IMG/VR virus record: IMGVR_UViG_3300050120_000121
Coordinates: 1 to 64,000 of that record
Strand: one strand, 5' to 3'
Source of the DNA: a virus
DNA: 64,000 nucleotides
The position numbers were made by a program, and so were the translations under genes. Position 1 is the first letter of the stretch. Every line of letters begins with the position of its first letter. The notes beneath the pieces were generated by a model. The model saw nothing but the letters and a program-made list of their open reading frames with translations, made no database searches and was not told where the DNA came from. Positions 1 through 9,387 of the stretch are shown here, in pieces.

Positions 1-36
1 CGATCAAATCACATCAGAAGAAACTGGAATTTGCCG

Positions 37-270
37 ATGTTTCTTGAACCAATGGAAAATGATCGCCCTGATATGAGTCCGCATGCCATTACAACCGTGC
101 TGGCGATTCTGTTGTGCCTCGCAATCGTGATGTTCATTTTGACGCGAGAGGAACCGGCAAAGGTCAGCGAACAAGCGGAGCCTTCCGTATCAAAATCGGA
201 TGACGACGAATGGCAGATTGTTCCGAGTCGATTTGAGAAGTCTACCGAGAAAACAATGCAGTCACCCTGA
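37..270 (+). CDS. Small single-pass membrane protein
   Basis: A protein of about 77 residues with one clear hydrophobic segment near residues 20-40 (alternating A, I, L, V, M), followed by a charged, proline- and acid-rich tail. I chose the ATG at 37; a TTG at 31 and an ATG at 52 are alternatives. It heads a run of four small membrane proteins, which in a phage suggests a lysis or membrane-modifying cassette. No family is recognised, so the holin-like role is inference only. Confidence 0.5.
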   Translation: MFLEPMENDRPDMSPHAITTVLAILLCLAIVMFILTREEPAKVSEQAEPSVSKSDDDEWQIVPSRFEKSTEKTMQSP

Positions 271-443
271 ACGCCAAGGAACGGCGATAGTCCGGGACGA
301 GGACGAAGATGCCTCCCGCGCCAGTCCCGGCTATCTCTCTCGATTCTCGACACAAGAATCTGTTGTTGCTTTTCGCTACGAAGTCCATTATCTATATCGG
401 GCCGGACAAAACCGCTCGAAATGGACTTTGAGAAGGCAACAAC

Positions 444-662
444 ATGCAGATTCCGCCGAATGACTCGGTGTTTTGGATTTTTGCCAGACAGTTCGTGCTG
501 GGCGGATTTCTCGTCGGATTCGCGGCATTCGCGTACAAGAATCATATGTCGACCAGCGACGTGTTGATGATCCTCACGTCAATGGGGGGCGTCTTCGGCG
601 TTGATCTGTTCAAGCATAACGCCGCTCCTCCTGTCGACACAAAACAGCCAGACAAGGAATGA
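444..662 (+). CDS. Small membrane protein, holin-like candidate
   Basis: A 72-residue protein with one or two hydrophobic segments (about residues 9-30 and 38-55) and a short charged C-terminus. Its stop overlaps the next start at 659. Size, topology and position among other membrane proteins fit a class II holin, but no sequence signature proves it and no endolysin is visible nearby. Confidence 0.5.
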   Translation: MQIPPNDSVFWIFARQFVLGGFLVGFAAFAYKNHMSTSDVLMILTSMGGVFGVDLFKHNAAPPVDTKQPDKE

Positions 663-1093
663 CGAAAATGCTCGCCATCCTTGCTCAAGCCATTCAGTCG
701 ACGTCACAAGAGAAGATGCCTGAGAACGCAGGCCAGACGGTGATTTATATCGCCATGACCTGTATCGGGTGTTTGATCGCCATGATCTGGTTTCTTCTGC
801 GTCGGGATACTTCCACAAAGATCGTCACGATTTTTGCTGAGTCTTTAAGGGAAACCCAAAAGACTTTCAAGGAAGAGGCCGATGCCGCACGTATTGCCCA
901 TGCGATCACAATTGACAAGATATTGGCTGAAAATCGAGCGGTACATCAGGAACAAGGTCGGCTTCTGGAAAAGACGGTTAGTGAGCACGGTCGACTCTTG
1001 GAAAAGAGCGTTGATCGAATCACAAGTTCGCTGGATGACATCAAGGCTGCTCCACATCATCAAGTGCGAAAAAGGCCAACTAGCGATGGATGA
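659..1093 (+). CDS. Membrane-anchored coiled-coil protein
   Basis: A 144-residue protein with an N-terminal membrane segment at about residues 27-47 and then a long charged helix rich in E, K, R and A. A short repeat (GRLLEK) occurs twice in the helix, which looks like a coiled coil. The layout (inner-membrane anchor plus coiled coil) is that of i-spanins, but no lipoprotein partner overlaps it, so this is only a suggestion. It overlaps both neighbours by a few bases. Confidence 0.5.
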   Translation: MTKMLAILAQAIQSTSQEKMPENAGQTVIYIAMTCIGCLIAMIWFLLRRDTSTKIVTIFAESLRETQKTFKEEADAARIAHAITIDKILAENRAVHQEQGRLLEKTVSEHGRLLEKSVDRITSSLDDIKAAPHHQVRKRPTSDG

Positions 1094-1358
1094 CCGTCAA
1101 TTCCGAGAACTGATGAGCGAATTCATCTCCAATCAGTGGAGGATGTTTTGGTGTTATGTGAGCGTGGCGGCAGTTGGGGTCGTGATTCTATCCATTGTCT
1201 TCTATGCGACCACACGGAGCGATTTGCAGACAATCATGCGGGCATTGGATTCAGCCAATCGGCAAACTGCGGCGAGTAATTCCGTGCAAATACTGGCACC
1301 TCGCACTCGCGAGGACACGATTTATGACGTTCTTAAATCTCAAGGAAATGTGAAATGA
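1086..1358 (+). CDS. Small membrane protein of unknown function
   Basis: A 90-residue protein starting at the ATG at 1086, which overlaps the previous stop. It has a hydrophobic segment at about residues 20-40 followed by a soluble polar tail. It is the last membrane protein of the cassette and its stop overlaps the start of the next gene. An in-frame upstream extension to 882 lies inside the preceding gene and was not used. Confidence 0.5.
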   Translation: MDDRQFRELMSEFISNQWRMFWCYVSVAAVGVVILSIVFYATTRSDLQTIMRALDSANRQTAASNSVQILAPRTREDTIYDVLKSQGNVK

Positions 1359-1591
1359 CCTGTGATGAAATCAATTCGGCGATTGCGGCACTGAACGCGG
1401 CCAATACTGTTCTCGACGCTCAGATTCTTGTTGACAACGCAGCATTAACGACAGCGATGGCAGGCTATGCTGCGGCAACGGCAGACTATGGGAATGCCGT
1501 GAACGCACTGAATGCCGATGTCAATCAGAAGGGCACAAATAACGGAATGATTGCGGAATATCAGTCGATGCTGGCAATGCAAGGTTGTTGA
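1355..1591 (+). CDS. Small alanine/asparagine-rich helical protein
   Basis: A 78-residue protein rich in A, N, D and T with heptad-like spacing, probably one long amphipathic helix or coiled coil. The start overlaps the preceding stop. A strong terminator follows at 1626, so this is the last gene of the leftmost operon. No family recognised. Confidence 0.5.
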   Translation: MTCDEINSAIAALNAANTVLDAQILVDNAALTTAMAGYAAATADYGNAVNALNADVNQKGTNNGMIAEYQSMLAMQGC

Positions 1592-1625
1592 CTTTCGGAT
1601 TGTTTGACGGATGGAATTGTTTTAG

Positions 1626-1658
1626 ACTCGCGATTCTGAATGAATCAGCGAGTTTTTT
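1626..1658 (+). terminator. Rho-independent terminator
   Basis: An ACTCGC/GCGAGT stem is extended inside by GATTC/GAATC (one bulged A), with a five-base loop and a run of six T. It separates the small membrane genes from the fibre genes. The 90 bases between it and the next start contain a tandem repeat of AAAGTTGTG. Confidence 0.8.
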
Positions 1659-1749
1659 CGTTATGACTCTCAGTCACGAGGCCAGACTGACGGACAGGGC
1701 GGCGGGAGTCAGTTGAAGTGAAAGTTGTGAAAGTTGTGAAGGTGCCGAG

Positions 1750-3045
1750 ATGACGACCAAATACGTGAGAACTGCGGGAGGGCTGAACAACGCGGCGGCG
1801 ACGTATTGCCTCACGTCTGGTGGTACTGAGACGACAACCGTACCAACAGCAAGCGACGATTTGATCCTTGATGCGAATAGCGGAGCGTTCACGGTTCAGA
1901 CGACATTGAGCGTCCGAAGCCTCGACGCGAACGCTTATACGAATTCGCTGACGTTGAATGCCGGTCTCGCCATCGGTACATCGACGAATCAGGCGAGCAA
2001 CATTGCATTAAGGCTTGGTGCGTCGCTGACGGTTGTTGGTCCGGTGTCTTCCGTTATCGACTTCGTCTCAACCAGCGGGACACAAAACACAATCACCACA
2101 AACGGAAATCAGCTGCGCGCGATTCAGTTCAATGGGTCGGGTGGTTCCTGGCAGCTCCAAGATAATGTAACGATCCAAGGAGTCTTTTTGTTTCAGGCAG
2201 GAACGTTGTCGACGAATTCGAAGTCAATTACGATGGCTCAATTCGCAAGTTTCGGCGGCGGGGGTCAGACATATTTCAGCCTAATCATGAACGCCGGCGG
2301 GACCTATACAATCACTGGGGCGAACACATTCGGAACACTCAATCGCACGGGGACGACGAATCCGACAGATGGCCTGAACATCCTCGCGAATCAGACGATC
2401 ACAAGCGGCCTGACGCTGGCCGGGAACTCAGTGACGAACCGACTGCTCGTAGCGAGCAACACGCCGGGGAACGCGTTCACGATCACATCGGCGGCAAACA
2501 CGATCAGTTATTGCGACTTCCGCGACATCACCGGGGCCGGGGCGGGATCATGGGACCTGCACTCGATTACCGGACTATCGGGTGACTGCGGAGGAAACTC
2601 GGGGATCACGTTCACGGCGGCGACAACGCAAACCTGGACAGGTTTGACGACGGGTGGCAATTGGTCGGACGCGTCGAAATGGACGAGCCGCGTTCCGTTG
2701 CCACAAGACCCGTGCATCCTGGGCGTGGCGTTTGTCGGTCAGCAGACGATTGTCTCTGACATGCCGCGGTCTGGTGCGTCGATTGACTGGACGGGAATGA
2801 CATTCACTGTTGGGCAACCGATCTGGTCAAAGTCGAATGCATTCACGGTCTATGGGAACGTCATCATGGCCAGCAATATGTTCAACACGGGGGCAGGAGC
2901 GATGACTGTGGAATGGCGGTCGACGGCTCGCATTGCTCCTCTGGGCGTGGCGCTGTCGAACCCGATCACGTTCACGTTCCCGCTTCAGGTGCTGAGTAAT
3001 ACCGCGATTGGATTGGCGCGAACTCAAGTCGGGAGTATCGCATGA
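1750..3045 (+). CDS. Beta-rich fibre or spike-like virion protein
   Basis: A 431-residue protein rich in T, S, N, G and V with the short regular strands expected of a right-handed beta-helix. Around residue 300 it has a GNWSDASKW segment, a pattern I associate with beta-helix surface proteins. A protein of similar size and style (48113-49366) sits in the tail operon. Its stop overlaps the start of the giant fibre gene. Function as a tail fibre, spike or decoration is inferred from composition and position. Confidence 0.55.
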   Translation: MTTKYVRTAGGLNNAAATYCLTSGGTETTTVPTASDDLILDANSGAFTVQTTLSVRSLDANAYTNSLTLNAGLAIGTSTNQASNIALRLGASLTVVGPVSSVIDFVSTSGTQNTITTNGNQLRAIQFNGSGGSWQLQDNVTIQGVFLFQAGTLSTNSKSITMAQFASFGGGGQTYFSLIMNAGGTYTITGANTFGTLNRTGTTNPTDGLNILANQTITSGLTLAGNSVTNRLLVASNTPGNAFTITSAANTISYCDFRDITGAGAGSWDLHSITGLSGDCGGNSGITFTAATTQTWTGLTTGGNWSDASKWTSRVPLPQDPCILGVAFVGQQTIVSDMPRSGASIDWTGMTFTVGQPIWSKSNAFTVYGNVIMASNMFNTGAGAMTVEWRSTARIAPLGVALSNPITFTFPLQVLSNTAIGLARTQVGSIA

Positions 3046-6000
3046 GTTATCCACAATCGACGGCATATACCGTGTTGATGAAGCTGTTCCTCGCGGGCAC
3101 GAACACGCCAGCGACGGGAAAAACGGCAGCGGTTACGTTGAGCAAGGCCGGTGCGGCGTTTGGAAATCCGTCTGCCGGTGCGTCGAATGCGACGGAAGTT
3201 GCCAACGGGGTTTATTCCTACGCATTGAGCGTGACTGACACGGGGACCATCGGCGATTTGTGGATTCAATTCACGGCGACCGGGTGTGATGTCGGGGACC
3301 GATGTTTGCCAATCGTCAACGCGAACAATGGCGGGCTGGTGGCATTGCCAAACGCGGCCAGCGGATCGGCTGGCGGCGTGCTTGTTCAGGGCACTGGCAC
3401 GACCGGAGTGGCAGTTACGGCCGGTAAGATCAATGGGGTGTCTCTCGTTGATACACTCACGACATACACAGGCAACACTCCGCAAACAGGTGATTCATTC
3501 GGTTTGATTGGGACCGCGGGCGTCGGCCTAACAAATCTCGGCGACACGAGGATTGCCCATCTCAATGCAGACGTCTCGTCTCGAATGGCCACCTATACAC
3601 AACCGACCGGATTCCTCTCGGCGACATTCCCAACTGGTACGATCGCCAACACCACAAATATCACGTCTGCGAGCGGAATCACAGTATCGACTAACAGCGA
3701 CAAAACTGGGTATTCACTCACGCAGTCATTCCCGGCAAACTTCAGTAGCTTGGCAATCGATAGTTCGGGCCGGACAAACGCGTTCCTGATTGGAATCCTG
3801 ACGAGCGTCTTCACGGAAGGCGTGACGGGCCAGATCGCAGCGGCGTTCAAGCAGTTCTTCAACATTGCCTCGCCAACGTCGACAATGAACACAATTACCA
3901 CAGTGACGACGACGACAACGGCGACGACGGCGACAAATCTTACAAACCTTCCCGCAGTTCCCACGGATTGGCTAACGGCAGCGGGAGTGAAAGCTGACGC
4001 GGTAACGAAGATTCAATCCGGTTTATCCACCTACGCGGGCGCAGATACAGCGGGAACGACAACGCTTCTGACACGATTAACGGCGGCGATTTTGTTCGAC
4101 GGCAACGGGTTCGTGAAATCCGACGTGGAAGACTGGAAGGCAGCAACAGCGCCCGCGATGACAGGCGATTCGTTCGCATTGATCGGGACTGCTGGCGTGG
4201 GCTTGACCAATCTTGGAGATACGAGAATCGCCCATCTGAACGCGGATATCACCAGCCGCATGGCCACCTATACGCAACCGACTGGATTCTTGGCAGCGAC
4301 ATTCCCCAGTGGAACGATCGCGAACACAACAAACGTGACGGCAGGGACGATCACAACCGTGTCCGGCAATGTCAGTGGAAACGTAGTTGGATCGGTCGGC
4401 AGCGTCGTCAGTCCCGTTCAGGTGTCAAACATTGGCGAAAGTTCATCGGCATTAAATGGGATTGCGGCAGCATTCACGCAAACGACCGGCAGCGTGACAA
4501 GCGGCACATACGCGAATACGGCGACTCTCGACGGCGTGTCGCACGTGACGGCGGATTCAGCGGGAACGCTCGATGAATATTACGACTTCTCGATCGGCAC
4601 AACGGGACAGATCGGCACATCATTTCAGTTCGAAGGCTATTTGGTTGGTATCGCCAATACTCTGAAAGTGTTTGCGTACAACTGGGGAGCAACGGCATGG
4701 GATCAGATCGGCAACATTGCCGGAGTGACGACGGTTACGGATCAACTATTTGAGTTTGACGTGGTGAACTCGCACACATCAGGGACGGGCGTTGTGCGGA
4801 TTCGATTTCAGAGCACGGGGCTGACAACTGCGGCGTTGAACGCTGATCGTCTGCTGCTTGGATACACTGTTGTGCAATCGTTCCCAAGCAACTTTGCGAG
4901 CTTGGGTATTACGGCAGCGGGCAAGATCAGCGAAGTCGTGCTAGTTGATACACTGACGACATACACGTCGAACACTCCACAAGGCGGTGATTCGTTTACC
5001 TTGATTGGAACCGCAGGGGTCGGACTAACGAACTTGGGTGATACGCGGATCGCTCATCTCAATGCCGACGTGTCGAGTCGGATGGCGACATACACTCAGC
5101 CAGCAGGATTCCTAGCGGCGACATTTCCAACGACAGTTGCGAGCCCTACAAATATCACGACTGCGAGCGGAATCAGTCTTGCTGCAAGTCAGCATGTCAT
5201 TGTTGATTCTGGGACCATTACGACTCTCACGAATCTTCCAGCCATCACGACAGATTGGATTACATCTGCGGGCGTAAGTGCGGCGGCGGTAACGAAAATT
5301 CAGTCCGGTCTCTCGACATACGCTGGCGGTGCTGTGGCAAGTGTGGCGGGCAATGTTGGAGGGAATGTTGTTGGTTCGGTTGGCTCGATTTCAGGTGTGA
5401 CGTTTCCGACACATTTCAGTTCGATCGCAATCAGTGTCTCCGGTATTGTTTCAGCCGATGCTGCCACATTCGACGGAGGTACATCGTGGGTTCATACTGG
5501 CGGGAAGCCGTGGGTACTGGACGGTAGTGGCAATGCCGTGGCCCCAGCATCGGCGACGACAGCAATTGCCAGTGTTCTTCCGGCAGCGGAATTCAACAAA
5601 GCTGGTGGATTGGCTTCAATGGTGGCGTTCGACGGAACTGCGGCATCGGGTGGCACTAATACAGTCGTGCTTTCGGCAGCGCTAGGAGCAGACAATCTTG
5701 TTGCGAACAATCTGTTTAACATTATTGCCGGGCATGGAACAGGCATTTCCATGCCAATTGCTACTTACGTCGACAGCACTCAGACACTCAGCTTTCTCCA
5801 AGCATTCCCGATTACGCCGAACAATACCAGCCAATTTGTAATCACCTATGACGATACCCCCGGAACTGACGGGTCCGGTTCCGTGAGGATTCAAAATGGT
5901 GTACTGACGGGCCAAATCATCACAAGCGGCGGTCTCGCAAATGTCAATGTGACTGAGGTAAATGGCACAAATCAAACGGCGGGTGACATCTGCGGAAAGC

Positions 6001-6890
6001 TCGGTACTCCTGCCGGTGCCTCAATTGCTGCTGACATTGCCGAAATTGAAGCTGAGACTGACGGTATCGCGACAGTTCAAACCGGAGTGACGTCATTGCT
6101 TGTTGATGTTGGCCTGATTCCGACGGCACCACTCCTCGCATCGTCCTACACTGCTCCGAACAATGCGGGAATTGCAACGATCATTGCGGACATGAATAGC
6201 CTGACATCGACCGGGTCCAACAGCTTGGCAACCGTGCAAAGTCACGGTGACGGAACATGGTCGACCGCAACGGGATTTGCGACTCCGACGAACATTACAG
6301 CCGGGACAATCACGACCGTTACTGGTGTTACCGGATTGACGACATCGACAATTGCAGCCGCCGTGTGGGCATATATCCTCACTGGCTCAACGTCCGCTGG
6401 AGTGATGCTGCTGTCGGTGGGTGGCTGGATTTCGACCGCCGCAGTGAATATCCGAAACGCGGTCGGAATGGGGTCGGCGAACTTAGACACGCAACTAGCC
6501 GCCGTTCCAACAGCCGTTCAGAACCGACAGGAAATGGACAGCAATTCTACACAACTGGGAACGATCATTACTGATCTCGGAACCATCGAAACTCACGCCG
6601 CGAGCGCGGACACGAACGCCACGGCAGGGGCAGCATCCGCAGCAACAGCGGTCACTCAGACGACGGCAGCGGCAATCGGGAATGCGGTGCTCGATCAAGC
6701 GAACGCAATTGAATCGGGAATCACGCTGAGAGGTGCAACGAAAGTTGTCTTCGCTTCGCAAGCGGGTAAGACAAACGGGGCCGCAACTCCGCCCTTCAAC
6801 ATCCGCGACTATCACGATACGAAGAACGTAATTTCAGCGGTGGACGATTCAGACGGAAACAGAACTTCAACGACTGTGGACGTGTCGTAA
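3042..6890 (+). CDS. Large modular fibre-like protein with internal repeats
   Basis: A 1282-residue, low-charge protein rich in T, S, A, G and V. The first 100 residues form a separate globular-looking domain. The rest carries three copies of a roughly 48-residue module containing IGTAGVGLTNLGDTRIAHLN (about residues 150, 375 and 650), alternating with smaller GNVVGSVGSV elements. Such modules are common in tail fibres and baseplate-attached proteins of uncultured phages. A short helical A/T-rich stretch near the C-terminus could be a trimerisation stalk. Its stop overlaps the next start. Confidence 0.6.
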   Translation: MSYPQSTAYTVLMKLFLAGTNTPATGKTAAVTLSKAGAAFGNPSAGASNATEVANGVYSYALSVTDTGTIGDLWIQFTATGCDVGDRCLPIVNANNGGLVALPNAASGSAGGVLVQGTGTTGVAVTAGKINGVSLVDTLTTYTGNTPQTGDSFGLIGTAGVGLTNLGDTRIAHLNADVSSRMATYTQPTGFLSATFPTGTIANTTNITSASGITVSTNSDKTGYSLTQSFPANFSSLAIDSSGRTNAFLIGILTSVFTEGVTGQIAAAFKQFFNIASPTSTMNTITTVTTTTTATTATNLTNLPAVPTDWLTAAGVKADAVTKIQSGLSTYAGADTAGTTTLLTRLTAAILFDGNGFVKSDVEDWKAATAPAMTGDSFALIGTAGVGLTNLGDTRIAHLNADITSRMATYTQPTGFLAATFPSGTIANTTNVTAGTITTVSGNVSGNVVGSVGSVVSPVQVSNIGESSSALNGIAAAFTQTTGSVTSGTYANTATLDGVSHVTADSAGTLDEYYDFSIGTTGQIGTSFQFEGYLVGIANTLKVFAYNWGATAWDQIGNIAGVTTVTDQLFEFDVVNSHTSGTGVVRIRFQSTGLTTAALNADRLLLGYTVVQSFPSNFASLGITAAGKISEVVLVDTLTTYTSNTPQGGDSFTLIGTAGVGLTNLGDTRIAHLNADVSSRMATYTQPAGFLAATFPTTVASPTNITTASGISLAASQHVIVDSGTITTLTNLPAITTDWITSAGVSAAAVTKIQSGLSTYAGGAVASVAGNVGGNVVGSVGSISGVTFPTHFSSIAISVSGIVSADAATFDGGTSWVHTGGKPWVLDGSGNAVAPASATTAIASVLPAAEFNKAGGLASMVAFDGTAASGGTNTVVLSAALGADNLVANNLFNIIAGHGTGISMPIATYVDSTQTLSFLQAFPITPNNTSQFVITYDDTPGTDGSGSVRIQNGVLTGQIITSGGLANVNVTEVNGTNQTAGDICGKLGTPAGASIAADIAEIEAETDGIATVQTGVTSLLVDVGLIPTAPLLASSYTAPNNAGIATIIADMNSLTSTGSNSLATVQSHGDGTWSTATGFATPTNITAGTITTVTGVTGLTTSTIAAAVWAYILTGSTSAGVMLLSVGGWISTAAVNIRNAVGMGSANLDTQLAAVPTAVQNRQEMDSNSTQLGTIITDLGTIETHAASADTNATAGAASAATAVTQTTAAAIGNAVLDQANAIESGITLRGATKVVFASQAGKTNGAATPPFNIRDYHDTKNVISAVDDSDGNRTSTTVDVS
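3489..5130 (+). repeat. Three diverged coding repeats of the fibre module
   Basis: Copies begin near 3489, 4163 and 4984, each about 145 bases. Protein identity is very high (GTAGVGLTNLGDTRIAHLNA in all three), but the codons differ at many third positions. The copies are therefore old, or are held apart at the DNA level. Confidence 0.8.
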
Positions 6891-7234
6891 TGTGGCCAGC
6901 AAGGTATTGGAATCCGCGATATTGGGCGGCTCGATACTGGGCGAAGATCGGGGAAAATCCACCGATTGGCATGGGTCCGTTTTGCATTTGTGAGATGGAA
7001 GTTCGAGCAGGTTCCGCGATTTGCCAAATAGCATCAGGCAAAACGAATATCCAGATTGCAGCAGGATCGGTAACATCACAAGTATTTGCCGGTTCAGCAG
7101 TTGTCCAAATAGCATCAGGCAAAACGAATATCCAGATTGCAGCAGGATCGGTAACATCACAAGTATTTGCCGGTTCTGCGATCTGTCAGGTTGTCGCCGG
7201 TTCAGCGGTTGTCCAAATAGAATGCGAGTGCTGA
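6890..7234 (+). CDS. Small repeat protein with aromatic N-terminus
   Basis: A 114-residue protein. It starts with repeated RYW motifs (ARYWNPRYWAARYW) and continues with short V/I-rich repeats (AGSAVVQIASGKTNIQIA). The repeat part carries a near-perfect 27-residue duplication. It lies between the large fibre gene and another structural-looking gene and overlaps or abuts both. A fibre accessory or chaperone role is a guess. Confidence 0.5.
   Translation: MWPARYWNPRYWAARYWAKIGENPPIGMGPFCICEMEVRAGSAICQIASGKTNIQIAAGSVTSQVFAGSAVVQIASGKTNIQIAAGSVTSQVFAGSAICQVVAGSAVVQIECEC
7024..7176 (+). repeat. 81-bp tandem duplication inside a coding region
   Basis: The stretch from 7024 is repeated from 7105 with essentially no change over more than 70 bases. 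The period of 81 bp equals 27 codons, so the frame is kept. The lack of synonymous change points to a recent duplication. Confidence 0.85.
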
Positions 7235-7588
7235 ATGCCCGCCTTTTTCACTGAAAATGTCGGCACCGATATTGATGTGCTGATGAACGTGACGCTCCTC
7301 AACGGATTGCCGCTGACACAAGCGACAACCGGAAGTGTTATTAGATCATTGACGTTACCGGACGGCACGACATCGACGACGACGCTCGTGACCGCAAGCG
7401 TGGTTTTTAATGCCCCTCAGAACGATAGCGGATGGTCAACGCCGCCAGGATACAACTTCAAGGACACTTTTCGATTGACTCAGGTGGGAAGTTATTTCGC
7501 GTCCTATACGTTCCTTGACACGTCTGGAAAACAAGTCATTGACTATGCGTATGGGACTTCGAATCCACTTCCAACGGTTGGTTGCTGA
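7235..7588 (+). CDS. Small beta-rich structural protein
   Basis: A 117-residue protein made mainly of polar beta strands (T, S, V, L, F, G), starting at the base after the previous stop. It resembles a single immunoglobulin-like or fibre-head domain in size. No family recognised. A noncoding stretch of about 100 bases follows. Confidence 0.5.
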   Translation: MPAFFTENVGTDIDVLMNVTLLNGLPLTQATTGSVIRSLTLPDGTTSTTTLVTASVVFNAPQNDSGWSTPPGYNFKDTFRLTQVGSYFASYTFLDTSGKQVIDYAYGTSNPLPTVGC

Positions 7589-7694
7589 CGGTGATTTTGA
7601 AGAATCCTCAAAGGCGATTGCTAAACCGAAAATGAACGATTACGATTCGCGGCGTGATCGACCCTCTTGTGTCTCAATGGATTGGGGGTGATTC

Positions 7695-8060
7695 GTGACA
7701 GTTGGAAACGAGTTCACGCAGTGGGCTCAACAGTGGTTTCAATGGATCAAGATTAAGTTTGGCGTTGTTGATGCCGAAGAATTGGACCATGAAACTCGGA
7801 TCAAAACCTTGGAACGAAAGTTTTCTGACATGAGTATCGCCTTTGATGCCTTGAAAACAGCTTGGGAAGCCTATCAAACCGACGTGTCGGCGAAAGTCGC
7901 GACCCTGTCAGCAGCCGTCAAAAGCCTGACCGATCAAGTTGCCGCAGATTCGACCGATGCCGCATCCATTGCGACTCTGACAGCCGAAGTGACCGCCGCT
8001 CAAACCGCATTGGATACTGCCGCCAATCCTCCCGCTCCCATCGTTCCAGCCACTCCCTGA
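7695..8060 (+). CDS. Coiled-coil protein, GTG start
   Basis: A 121-residue protein with a GTG start, chosen because GGGGGTG precedes it by a few bases. The second half is a continuous A, T, D, K-rich helix with heptads, ending in a proline/alanine tail. It is followed at once by a strong terminator. Function unknown. Confidence 0.5.
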   Translation: MTVGNEFTQWAQQWFQWIKIKFGVVDAEELDHETRIKTLERKFSDMSIAFDALKTAWEAYQTDVSAKVATLSAAVKSLTDQVAADSTDAASIATLTAEVTAAQTALDTAANPPAPIVPATP

Positions 8061-8074
8061 ATCCCGCCGAAGTC

Positions 8075-8122
8075 CCGCCAATCAACGTCGTCAATTCTTG
8101 TGATTGGCGGCGTTTCTTTTTT
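8075..8122 (+). terminator. Rho-independent terminator
   Basis: A perfect 10-bp stem CCGCCAATCA/TGATTGGCGG with a 16-base loop, followed by CGTTTCTTTTTT. It closes the fibre operon just before the small coiled-coil gene at 8138. Confidence 0.8.
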
Positions 8123-8137
8123 GCACGGAAGCAAACC

Positions 8138-8326
8138 ATGAGCAAAACGAGTGAGAACGAACTACGAGCGGAAAACGAGCACCTGAAAGAGCGAGTGCTG
8201 AACCTCGAACGCCAATTGATCTTTCTGCGGAACAAAATGGAAATTGAAGTCTCGGCGAATAAATCCGGTCCAAAGTGGTGGTTGTCGGAACCGAACGTCA
8301 ATCAAGGAATCGCTGATGAATGCTGA
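8138..8326 (+). CDS. Small leucine-zipper-like protein
   Basis: A 62-residue protein with heptad leucines in its first half (LRAENEHLKERVLNLERQL), typical of a short dimeric coiled coil. The start is the first ATG after the terminator. It overlaps the next gene by 11 bases. No function can be assigned. Confidence 0.5.
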   Translation: MSKTSENELRAENEHLKERVLNLERQLIFLRNKMEIEVSANKSGPKWWLSEPNVNQGIADEC

Positions 8327-8885
8327 TGAACGGAGTCGATATTCAGCAGATATTGGTGACTGGAAAAAGCTCGATATGGATGAATTTGCCGATCCAGTTC
8401 TCGGCCAAATCTACTGGCGAACGGTCGGAAACAACATCAAAGTCAGATTGGTTTATGCGGGTACTGAAGGCGATGCCGTCATCGTTGGAGCCGCGACGAT
8501 GGATATTGAGCAGAAGCGGACATCATTTCGCACAAAAGTGAAAGAACTGGTGATCCAATTCAAGCGTGCTGGCGTTTACGGAATCATCCCCGCAGAATCG
8601 CGATACACGGCGTTGACGCTCACGAATCAGCAGCAGTTGAAGCATGAATCGAAAATGCGTGAGAGAGCGAAACGAGACGCAGCAGATCGAGCACGCCGCG
8701 AACAGATTGCAGCCGAAGAGAAAATGAAAGTTGACCAAGAGGAATCTGAACGACGGCAACGCAAATTAAAACGGCTGGCATCAATTGCGGAGAAACAGGA
8801 ATCGAAGTCAATTGGCGGTCCGAAATGGCATGAGAAGCTCTGGGAAACAGGTCCGAAACTGGCGAAAAGTATGATGGGGGAATGA
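8316..8885 (+). CDS. Conserved-looking protein with basic helical tail
   Basis: A 189-residue protein. Residues 1-100 look like a small mixed alpha/beta domain. Residues 105-160 are a highly charged helix (R, K, E, Q, A), and a short GGPKWHEKLWETG segment follows. An AAGGAA site precedes the ATG. Unknown function. Confidence 0.5.
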   Translation: MNADERSRYSADIGDWKKLDMDEFADPVLGQIYWRTVGNNIKVRLVYAGTEGDAVIVGAATMDIEQKRTSFRTKVKELVIQFKRAGVYGIIPAESRYTALTLTNQQQLKHESKMRERAKRDAADRARREQIAAEEKMKVDQEESERRQRKLKRLASIAEKQESKSIGGPKWHEKLWETGPKLAKSMMGE

Positions 8886-9169
8886 CAGTGGACGGCAATG
8901 GCAGTATGGGACAACTCAGGGCGATCATCGCTCTGACGGTGCTCAAGACGCTTCACGGAAATCCGTCAGATGTGGCGATAGCCGCCGAAATGGCGAATAT
9001 CATCGCCGAAGAACAGGATGAAACCACACGTGAGTCGGCATTCGGAACTCTCGTTGAGGCGTTGTGTCCGGACCCTGGTTCATTCAATCGATTCATGGCA
9101 CGATGCGAGTTCGCGATTGGAAACGTGATGACTGAGGAAGAACTTCGAAAGTTTTGCGAGGAATCATGA
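8882..9169 (+). CDS. Small acidic helical protein
   Basis: A 95-residue, alanine- and glutamate-rich, predicted all-helical protein, overlapping both neighbours by four bases. No motif recognised. Its place in the run leading to the terminase genes is the only context. Confidence 0.45.
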   Translation: MTVDGNGSMGQLRAIIALTVLKTLHGNPSDVAIAAEMANIIAEEQDETTRESAFGTLVEALCPDPGSFNRFMARCEFAIGNVMTEEELRKFCEES

Positions 9170-9387
9170 GAGCAATTCGACGGCATCATCAAGAGAGATT
9201 GTCGGGAAAGCGTCTCAAGAGATGGCTGCAAACTCATAGAATTGGTGACGATCCGCGAGAAATCGGCAAGTTGGCTCATTCGAACGTGCGGCCGTGGCAC
9301 AAATGCGACTGCGGACACTGCTTGAGCGTTGAGCGGGTAAAATTCCGTGAACTCATCAGCCTTGAACAGATGAAAGACTTCGAATGA
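9166..9387 (+). CDS. Small basic protein with Cys cluster
   Basis: A 73-residue protein with a basic N-terminus (RRHHQERLSGKRLKRW) and a CDCGHC cluster that may bind one metal ion. I used the ATG at 9166, which overlaps the previous stop as ATGA. The charge suggests nucleic-acid contact, but this is unproven. Confidence 0.45.
   Translation: MRAIRRHHQERLSGKRLKRWLQTHRIGDDPREIGKLAHSNVRPWHKCDCGHCLSVERVKFRELISLEQMKDFE

Noticed and set aside
1750-7588. Diversity-generating retroelement near the fibre genes
   Set aside because: No reverse transcriptase is encoded in the window and no adenine-biased template/variable repeat pair was found; the repeats there are ordinary duplications.
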